A stretch of DNA of 64,000 nucleotides, from positions 1 to 64,000 of the forward strand of contig JAMZAV010003230.1 in assembly GCA_024449915.1 (NCBI GenBank), read 5' to 3'. Source of the DNA: Sweltsa coloradensis. Taxonomy: Eukaryota; Arthropoda; Insecta; Plecoptera; Chloroperlidae. Made by a program: the position numbers and the translations under genes. Position 1 is the stretch's first letter, and each line of letters begins with the position of its first letter. The notes beneath the pieces were generated by a model. The model did not search any database, was not told the DNA's origin, and was given only the letters and a program-made list of their open reading frames with translations. Shown one piece after another: positions 57,231 through 64,000 of this stretch.

Positions 57231-58470
57231 GATCTTAAAACAAACATCATGGGCAAAATTGCCCTATCCTGTTATTTGTTCGATCTTATTGTTAATCCGA
57301 TAAGAAATCAAAACGCATCTTATTTAACCAATTAATTATTATAAAATTTAAAAACAGCCAAGACTGTTAAAATTATGCTTATTTATAGAAACCACTCCAA
57401 ATATAATATGCAACAGACACGGGTTGCACAACTAAAAAATCAACAATGAAATTAAATCTATTTAGCTGAATTATTAGTGCATGCACTAGGTGTCAGCAAT
57501 AGTAAGGGGATGCGATATTAAAACACACGCATGCACACCCCCCACAAAGAAGGTAAGGCAAGGCAGGACATTTGTACAGTGCGGTCTATTTTTTTAAAGT
57601 TTATTTTACCATCCGACGTCGCAAACTTTTTTTTTCTTGGCCCCAAAATAGACGTTTATAATGAAAATAATTACGTTTACCTGGATATATTCCTGCTCAT
57701 TGAGTGGGAAGAAAAAGATACTCTTGTCTACAAACTGACATAGTTGGGAATTTTTCCTCGTTAAGATCTTGCACGGTATGATTGTCTACCCCCCCCCCCC
57801 CCCCGTACAAAGTGAGTGTATGCACCGGAGGAAGAGAATATACGTACCGTTTAAGATATTAACGAGACATTTTTACAAGTTTTTTAGTTTGTAGACAAGA
57901 GAATGTGTAACAAATAGAAACAAAAAAAATGCTTTCCAACCTAAAAGTTATGAGCAGGAGTATGTCCACTGTAAACGTCATTATTTTTCTATACTATTGG
58001 ACATACTGCTCAACCAAAAAATAAATATAAACAATTGATTGGTAATGTCAGATGATCATAATTGATAAAATGCTATGTCCGTTGTTTTGAAAAGCTTATA
58101 TTTATGAAAATTTTTAATTTGGCCAATAGATTCACCTTAAATTTATGCACGAATGTTACATTATCTTTCTTATCTGTGGCGACGTTCCAGTCCCATAGAT
58201 TTATTGTGGTGTAGCATTATTACGGATAAGAATTCAGCTCCAATAACCTGTCGGAACATTTAAGTCCCAATAGTCCGGAGCACAGAGATATCGCACGTTC
58301 ACATAGGATCATATTTACGTGTTCTACCGATTTTTAAAACTATTGTAGAGTACAAGGAAGCTTCGCAAACGCTTTTTCAGACGCGTTGTTGGAAAAGCAT
58401 ATGTTTTTTTAAACGAAAAAAAGCTTATAATTTTGATATTCATTAAAAATTATTTATTTAAAATTATTAA
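57231..58470. other. Intron 8, 3' part; expected exon not found
   Basis: AT-rich, with a 16-base C run at 57,789-57,804. I looked for the exon that should encode the family's 'Y...R..PY..G...G' segment and found no candidate. Confidence 0.4.
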
Positions 58471-58507
58471 TTACGTGCTGGCTGGCTACTGGGCTTCCTC
58501 ATAATAG

Positions 58508-58654
58508 TGGCTACTATGTACCCGGCGCAGTTCTTCGAGCGTCCAGACTATGTCTACGACAGGATATCAACTTCGCTCTATCTCTGCCTGATGAGGCCGA
58601 TGAGTATGCTGGGATGCTCATTAATAATATTATCCTGCACTCGAGGACCAAGAA
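58508..58654 (+). CDS. NRF-6-like gene, exon 9 (5' border uncertain)
   Basis: Encodes MYPAQFFERPDYVYDRISTS, LYLCLMRPMSMLGCSLIILS then CTRGPR, matching the family's 'A.Y.......R..W.........C..G' helix region. Donor GAA|GTAAGT at 58,654 is strong, phase 1. The only AG before it in the open frame is TCATAATAG at 58,507. However, coding-like hydrophobic sequence (GWLLGFLIIVA) extends upstream to about 58,474, so either the true acceptor is non-canonical or a base is wrong. Confidence 0.75.
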
Positions 58655-59295
58655 GTAAGTTAAGACTGTTTGCCAAGCTCGGGCCAAATTTTTTACAATG
58701 TTAAATGCCCATTTAAAATCGCTCAATCGTCAAATCCAGCTTATTTCACATGTAGAACGTACCGCTTTTTGACCTTTTATTTTTATCAAAAAAGTCTGCA
58801 TTTTTGGGAGGCTGTTCACAAAGGATGAGCGCGTGTCTCTATCATAGCCGATTTCAAAATTTAAAATAATTGTCTCTAACACAAAGTTGGGAAATTACCA
58901 CAAATTACCAGTTTGGTGTCATATTTACGGTCATTTAATAAAAAAGTGCCTTGATACCAACTATTTCACATTCTTACTTATCATTTTGGTGCAAACCACA
59001 ACCCGATAGGACAAAAGATAGAGCATCCAAGTGATCCTGAATTTACCTCTGCGTTCTGCGTCAAAGCCTGGTTACCATACGTTACCATACGTCCGTTTGT
59101 ATCAAGCGCGTAGGAACTACTTTTAGATCCGAAATAGCATTGTTGACTTCGGATCTGTATGCGGGTGGAATTTCCTAATTAAATATCTCGGTCCCTGTTT
59201 AATATTGTACTGCATTGTATTTATTAGTAACTGTAAGATTACGTAGGATGCTGTAACATTAACAAGTACGTATATCGTAACATAAGCATTGTCAG

Positions 59296-59420
59296 CTAGT
59301 CCGGTCAGTCGCTTGCAGGGTTGGCTTAGTCGGCTCTACATTTAATGTCCCTCACTTAAAATCAGTTCTGGAACTGAGTGAGTAGACGTTAAATACGAAT
59401 TTATTTAATTATTATTTGTA
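59296..59420 (+). repeat. SINE fragment, copy I
   Basis: GCAGGGTTGGCTTAGTCGGC, TGTCCCTCACTTAAAATCAG and ACTGAGTGAGTAGACGTTAA, then a TTTATTTAATTATTATTTG tail. Plus strand, head missing. Confidence 0.65.
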
Positions 59421-59698
59421 ACATTGTAAAAAATGTTGACCCGTGTCATCCTACGGTCACACTGTTAAAATGAATGTGCTTGTAAGGATGCTTGGCTCTC
59501 TTATACGTACAATTTGGATAAGGAATTATACGTCATACAATTATCGACCCTATTATTCCAAGAATGTAGTCTGCTGTGGGATGGGAGTTACGTTTTGCAT
59601 TCAAACGACAGCATGTATAAATCTTTGAGAGCTTAATAATGCAAAGAAACATTTATTACATCTGCTAGCGTTCTAATCTGCGTGTTGTTTTCTTCTAG

Positions 59699-59844
59699 GT
59701 ACCACGCTAAATACATTTTTCTCTGCTCGACTTACTCAAGTTTTAAGTCGCTTATGTTACTCGTTTTACGTTATACAGTGGACTGTGATAAGACAGTTTA
59801 GCCTGACAATACGAAATACTCAGCATTTTACAGATCTGCCAATG
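59699..59844 (+). CDS. NRF-6-like gene, exon 10
   Basis: Not marked by any ATG-started frame; found by translation. GT completes the codon from exon 9, then TTLNTFFSARLTQVLSRLCY, SFYVIQWTVIRQFSLTIRNT and QHFTDLPM. It matches the family's 'VN.FLSW..F.PLSRLTY..YL.H' block near the C-terminus, with the histidine replaced by glutamine (VIQW). Acceptor TTGTTTTCTTCTAG, donor ATG|GTAAGT, phase 0 out. At least one more exon must follow. Confidence 0.87.
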
Positions 59845-60629
59845 GTAAGTTGAACATTAAATGTTTTATTTTCGGATTAAGTTATAAATAATAGAAATAA
59901 TAATAATGATAATTAATAATAATAATAATAATAATAAATAATAATAATAATAATAATAATTATTATTATTATTCACAAGTTATACTTTCGCGACCCGATA
60001 TAATTGAAGAGAAATTATAACATTGACGGGATGTTTCGTCGCGTCGTGGTGGTGAATAATTTACATTATTCCTTACTTCCCGACGTAGCGTCATCACTGT
60101 GGATGACATTTTCAAGGGACTGCTGTTCTTTCGTTTGTTTGCCTCTGTTGCAAACGTTCACTTCTTCTTGGAACTGCCAGGATGGCGGTGGACGGCTCTA
60201 TTTGTTGTTGTTGTTGTTGTGTGGTGGTTGAGGTGGTGGTAGTGGTGTAGGTTGGTCTTGTGGATGAAGATGCTGTTGATGCTGTTGTTGATCTGGTGGT
60301 AGTTCTTGGTTTGAACGCATTTTTTCTGCTGAGAGGTGATTAATTAAATTAATGGCAGGAATCCACGAATCACTCAGTTTGTACCCACCTAAATCTCCAA
60401 TTCATATTGTTAGGTGTTTTCGAAATTTCAATTGACTCCCTTATGAGTCTAGGCCAGAAAGCAGATTCTTGGCAAATCATTGACATTATGATTTACAATA
60501 TTTTTAAATGCATTATCATAATAAAATTTAAATAATGATTTGTTAGTGAACAGTACATTTACAAGTAAAACTTTACAACATCTATAAACTATATAAATCA
60601 TAAGTCCTAGATTCGCCACTGCTTTTCTT
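59845..60629. other. Intron with (AAT)n and (GGT/GTT)n runs
   Basis: An (AAT)n/(ATT)n stretch at 59,889-59,977 ends in a short inverted ATT run. GTT/GGT-rich repeats lie at 60,200-60,300. No terminal exon recognised. Confidence 0.6.
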
Positions 60630-60845
60630 CTAATCCTTTAGCTCAAATGCTTGTCTTGGAATTCCATCCTGCTCCATTCTTCTCGTGTGTCCATACCGTC
60701 CTAAGTGATTCTTCCCCATCTTGAAATTTAGCCTCTCAACTCCCACTTTTTTCCTTACCATACTACTTCTTATCTTGTCCACACCTGCCACACTGCGTAT
60801 GAACTTCATCTCAACTGGATGTAGAGCACTTTCTTGTTTCATAAT
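60630..60845 (-). pseudogene. LINE C-terminal fragment
   Basis: Minus-strand MKFIRSVAGVDKIRSSMVRK, VGVERLNFKMGKNHLGRYGH then TRRMEQDGIPRQAFELKD resembles the endonuclease-RT LINE tail '...RW.GHV.RM......P...'. The segment ends at a (TA)n run. Confidence 0.65.
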
Positions 60846-60885
60846 ATATATATGGATTGTTGTAGATTTTCGCGGCCCGTCATAG

Positions 60886-60992
60886 GATAAAAACAAGGAT
60901 CTTGGGTAAAACCGCGTCGAAAATAAGATTAGATAAGATGAGAGAAGCATCTTATTTTCAACGCGGTTTTACCCAAGATCCTTGTTTTTATC
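60886..60992. repeat. Near-perfect inverted repeat, arms about 44 bp
   Basis: The arm at 60,886-60,929 (GATAAAAACAAGGATCTTGG ...) is mirrored at 60,949-60,992 with one or two differences. The 19-bp spacer is itself AGATAAGATGAGA-like. Could be a small foldback element. Confidence 0.85.
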
Positions 60993-61031
60993 ATGTATAT
61001 ATATTAGTACTTTAGACAGAAATTAAAAAAG

Positions 61032-61103
61032 GGACTACACCGGGGTTTGAACCCGGGACCTTAGCTTACCGGGCTATGCTCTTACCAACTGAGCTATGCG
61101 GCC
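61032..61103 (-). pseudogene. tRNA-Thr(GGT)-like sequence, left arm
   Basis: Folds as a near-complete cloverleaf. The acceptor GGCCGCA pairs TGTAGTC with one C-A mismatch and two wobbles. D stem GCTC/GAGC is intact, the anticodon loop is CCGGTAA, and T stem CCGGG/CCCGG is perfect with loop TTCAAAC. U33 is replaced by C and the first anticodon-stem pair is lost. It could be a real gene, but a tRNA pseudogene or SINE head is more likely. Confidence 0.55.
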
Positions 61104-61284
61104 ACCAATTTAAAACTGTCCTATTTTTGGTCTGTTTTGTACATTGTTAATAACGTGTGTAGATGTGTGTATTTATGTGTGTGTATTTGTGTGTGTGTGT
61201 AGTCTAATAGGCAGTGCAATCTGCTCTACACACGTTATTAACAATGTACAAAACAGACCAAAAATTAGACAGTTTTAAATTGGT

Positions 61285-61356
61285 GGCCGCATAGCTCAGT
61301 TGGTAAGAGCATAGCCCGGTAAGCTAAGGTCCCGGGTTCAAACCCCAGTGAAGTCC
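61285..61356 (+). pseudogene. tRNA-Thr(GGT)-like sequence, right arm
   Basis: Inverted partner of the left-arm sequence with extra damage: T-stem CCGGG/CCCAG and acceptor TGAAGTC each lose a pair. Same C33 and loop, so both copies derive from one altered ancestor. Confidence 0.55.
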
Positions 61357-61445
61357 CTTTTTTAATTTCTGTCTAAAGTACTAACATAACAGCGTCATAG
61401 TCGCCTACTATAAAGCCAAGGTTAAACATATATATATATATACAC

Positions 61446-61546
61446 AGGACAGTTCTCGACATGATATTGATCTATGACTATAAGTAATAAAATCATAAAT
61501 GAGACCCTACACTAAGAATTAAATTTAAAATATTGGACGCGGGCCC

Positions 61547-61551
<5 letters not shown>
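61446..61551 (+). repeat. Direct repeat of about 106 bp, copy 1
   Basis: GGACAGTTCTCGACATGATA through ATTGGACGCGGGCCCAGA. A nearly identical copy lies at 63,016-63,121. (TA)n runs flank it at 61,430-61,442 and 61,551-61,584, with another (TA)n at 61,717-61,744. Confidence 0.85.
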
Positions 61552-61588
<37 letters not shown>

Positions 61589-61714
61589 ATCCGCTATCAC
61601 CATATATCAAGATGGTTAGCTGGTCTTTAATTAAAGGCTATTGCATAGGCTATTATAATACATACTTATTATCTGGATCTGCTAGCGTGCTACGTGCTAC
61701 ATTAATGCTTCTGG

Positions 61715-61746
<32 letters not shown>

Positions 61747-61892
61747 CAACGTAAGTCGGGTCAGAGGGTTGTTAGCCGCCAGTTGTATGGGGCACACAGA
61801 GTTAATTAACACCGGCTTGTCAGGCCTGGCATGTCCTCTTCTCATTCGATGTCGCCCTCTTCTTGCTTGCTCTTACCACCAGCTCACGCCGT

Positions 61893-62165
61893 TTACTTAT
61901 GTCCACCCATAGTTGTTTTGTTTCCACTTCTTCCCAACACCCAACACCCATCTCCATCATTATTTGTTATTTGGTCCTCCCAACTACTCTCTTGGTCTAC
62001 CAGGTCTTTTTTGCTCATATCTCCACTTTCAAATTCCGCTCTCGGTATTCTCTGATTGGCCATTCTTCTCATATGTCTATACCATCTCAATCTTTCTCTT
62101 CCCATTTTAAACAAAAGCTTGTCAACCAAAACTCTATTTCTCTCTTTTTCTCTTATAGAATAATC
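61893..62165 (-). pseudogene. LINE C-terminal fragment
   Basis: Minus-strand translation VDKLLFKMGRERLRWYRHMR then RMANQRIPRAEFESGDMSKK matches the same LINE tail as at 60,630-60,845 ('RLRWYGH..RM'). No RT core remains. Confidence 0.65.
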
Positions 62166-62519
62166 ATAATCACTACGAAAAACCACATACAATAATGAAC
62201 ACAATCAGGTACAAACAATTCTTCTATAGGCCTATAATGATAACTTCATTTTCCTTTAATAATTCCTACATTTTCTGAAACCCTGGTGATACTAAGCGGT
62301 TTATTTTACAGTTGTGTGATGTACTTTCACGGTTAAATTATATCATGAAAACTTTATTCGATATGGACTGGTGTTGTGTACCTATTATATTTTTTTTTTA
62401 CATTTTAAATAATCAGTCAGCGAATTGTTTAATATTTTGTATGAATTGATGATTTTGTGTGTGTATATATTTGTGCAGATAATAAATTCATAGGTTGTTC
62501 CTAATTAGTCTTGGTTTTA

Positions 62520-62725
62520 CTGGCGCTTTTCGCGGGAGGAATCGTGTCCAGCTTGATTGATCGGTGTTTCCTACTTAAATACGGGTCTATGCCGGTGTCT
62601 AATTTATCATTGTTCGCTCATAGATAGTGTCGGCGCCTACAGGGTTGACTCGGTCGGTTTCAAATTTAATTCCACCGATTGAAATCAGTTATGTGACTGA
62701 GTGTTAAGTGAGTAAGAAAGTATTA
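62520..62725 (+). repeat. SINE, older subfamily, copy H
   Basis: GAATCGTGTCCAGCTTGATT, GGCGCCTACAGGGTTGACTC and GATTGAAATCAGTTATGTGA align with the reverse complement of copies F and G. tRNA head missing. Plus strand. Confidence 0.7.
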
Positions 62726-63015
62726 GGTTTTATTTTCATTCGGTATACATGTGGCACATTACATTACATAGCTGTTGTAATTCTAGACCCATCAAATCTT
62801 CTGCACGAGTGATTTTACGACAAGGGTATATGGAAATGAGTTTTAGCGCTCGCTCGTCAGTAAGACATGTTTGCATAAAAAGATAATAAAATAAGATTTA
62901 CACAATAATACATCAGTCAGACATGTTGATTTGTATTGAAAAAAAAAATGCCAAAGTGCAAATTTGCCCAAAGATTAGAATTAAACTAGAGTAGTAGAAT
63001 AGAAATGAAGAGTAT

Positions 63016-63121
63016 TGGACAGTTCTCGACATGATATTGATCTATGACTTTGAGTAATAAAATTATAAATGAGACCCTACACTAAGAATTAAATTTAAAA
63101 TATTGGACGGGGGCCCAGACA
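63016..63121 (+). repeat. Direct repeat of about 106 bp, copy 2
   Basis: Matches 61,446-61,551 with a handful of substitutions. Function unknown. Confidence 0.85.
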
Positions 63122-63327
63122 ATTGACCCTACAGGCCAACCCATTCTCAATAATAGGCTTTAGACATAAATTAATATAATAAAATAAATAATATTTGCAG
63201 ATCAAAAAGACATGTTTACATAAACAAGGATAATAGGTTATAATAAGTTTCCACTTAGGAATACTATTGATTGATGTTACTAGTTGATAAAGAGTGGGAA
63301 GATTCTAAATTCGAATGTATTTATTAA

Positions 63328-63720
63328 GCGAGCGAAGCAAGCGTTTCCATTTGACTCTGCCGGAAGAAATAGTCACTGTTTTTTGTATTTTTTTTGTATG
63401 TCTCGCCATAACGTTTGAACGGAGGCTCGGATCGAGTTGAAATTTTGACCATCCGCAAGCTTTGTTCTCGATTGAATGCCATTAGTTTTGTGGCAAAATC
63501 GTTCAAAAAGTTTAAAAGTTACATTAAAGTTAATCGAAAGTTTTTTTTTTAACTAAACGGCGACAAAATCTGAGGCGGCCAAATCATTTAGAATGTCCGT
63601 CCGGTCACGAATATGTTAATTTTATTTTGATCCGATAAGTAGTGTAGATGGAAATTACATTATAACAAAAGTAACGTTGCCATGGCAACGAAAAGACGCG
63701 CGAAGTTTCTAATGTACTGC
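63328..63720 (+). repeat. Distant relative of the GTAGCGAGCG repeat
   Basis: Starts AAGCGAGCGAAGCAAGCGTT followed by CCATTTGACTC and GCCGGAAGAAATAGTCACTG, the same order as in the other family (GAGCGAAGC, CCATTTCACTAC). Later sequence cannot be aligned by eye. Confidence 0.45.
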
Positions 63721-63739
63721 CACCTAGAAGTAATCAAAA

Positions 63740-64000
63740 TCCAACCAAATACAAAAATTTGTAAAAAAAAAAAAAAAAAACGGCTGCCAAGCTCTCCTTC
63801 AAAAGTCTTCGGCTGTGAATGCTGTGAGATATAGAAGTTGAGCCAAGCTTTTTATTCTTTCTCCCTAGTTTCTCTTTGAAAATAAGTAAGATCATTTCGC
63901 CTGTTGACGAGCGCCAAGCCAACGATTTTTGTGGTAAAGAAGTAAAATTTTTAAAACTCGAAATCATAAAAAAATGGCTTGGCCATTGAATTTGGTTCAT
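63740..64000 (+). mobile_element. Composite 2-kb repeat, copy 3, cut by the window edge
   Basis: A|TCCAACCAAATAC start, full left arm of the palindrome, and loop ATGGCTTGGCCATTGAATTT in the same orientation as copy 1. The right arm lies beyond 64,000. Confidence 0.85.

Larger units (their letters stand above)
21675..59844 (+). other. Partial multi-exon gene: NRF-6-like acyltransferase family protein
   Basis: Ten exons were identified by translation and splice sites. Together they encode about 490 residues of a protein whose family members usually have 650-750. The N-terminal NRF domain (exons 1-2, extracellular, cysteines in DECLSV, GRHCTV and VCIPSTC) is followed by a multi-pass acyltransferase-3 domain (exons 3-10). 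In Caenorhabditis elegans nrf-6 relatives are linked to yolk/lipid and drug transport; the reaction in arthropods is not established. The signal peptide and first exon(s) were not found, and the terminal exon lies beyond 59,844, probably off the window. Introns are 1-8 kb and packed with transposons. Phases match at all joins except exon 8 to 9. Confidence 0.88.
61005..61383. repeat. Inverted repeat carrying two opposed tRNA-like sequences
   Basis: Arms of about 155 bp (TAGTACTTTAGACAGAAATT ... and its inverse at 61,225-61,383) flank a (GT)n-rich spacer. Each arm contains a tRNA-Thr-like sequence with its 5' end facing the centre. Confidence 0.9.

Noticed and set aside
62471..62500. TTTGTGCAG followed by a short frame as the terminal exon of the NRF-6-like gene
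   Set aside because: Only four codons before a stop and no match to the family C-terminus.

Overview
This window looks like repeat-rich nuclear DNA of an arthropod, most likely an insect. It has long introns with canonical GT-AG borders, tRNA-derived SINEs, several non-LTR retrotransposon clades, BEL/Pao and Copia remnants, foldback/MITE elements and a long satellite. There is no bacterial gene organisation. A hemipteran is my guess only, from the style of the repeats.

Layout. 1-10,600 is satellite: a unit of about 150 bp carrying paired G and C runs, interrupted by a GC-rich array of about 37 bp and by a badly degraded copy of an interspersed repeat. Base quality looks poor here. 10,600-21,550 holds a pentanucleotide microsatellite, two adjacent palindromes of about 630 bp, MITEs, a TIR element with a tRNA-like segment, and a fairly intact but 5'-truncated LINE with a 655-codon reverse-transcriptase frame (19,105-21,072).

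From 21,675 to at least 59,844 the plus strand carries one host gene, spread over ten recognisable exons and running off the right edge. It encodes a nose-resistant-to-fluoxetine (NRF-6)-like membrane protein: a secreted cysteine-containing NRF domain (exons 1-2) followed by a multi-pass acyltransferase-3 domain (exons 3-10). Splice phases agree at every junction except between exons 8 and 9, where at least one exon seems to be missing. Two positions usually conserved in the family differ here.

The introns are filled with transposons. Intron 1 has a Copia element split by a LINE and by a foldback MITE. Intron 2 has a Jockey-like RT relic, a BEL/Pao integrase relic and another LINE. Later introns hold two 2-kb composite repeats that begin with a palindrome of about 495 bp and end in a hairpin plus CTAG, a Jockey-like RT fragment, and many antisense SINE copies. 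One SINE abuts the splice donor of exon 7. 59,845-64,000 holds RT fragments, an inverted pair of tRNA-Thr-like sequences, microsatellites and the start of a third composite repeat.

The most interesting non-genic signals are the TTAA-bordered palindromes and the composite repeat, whose palindrome loop is flipped between copies.
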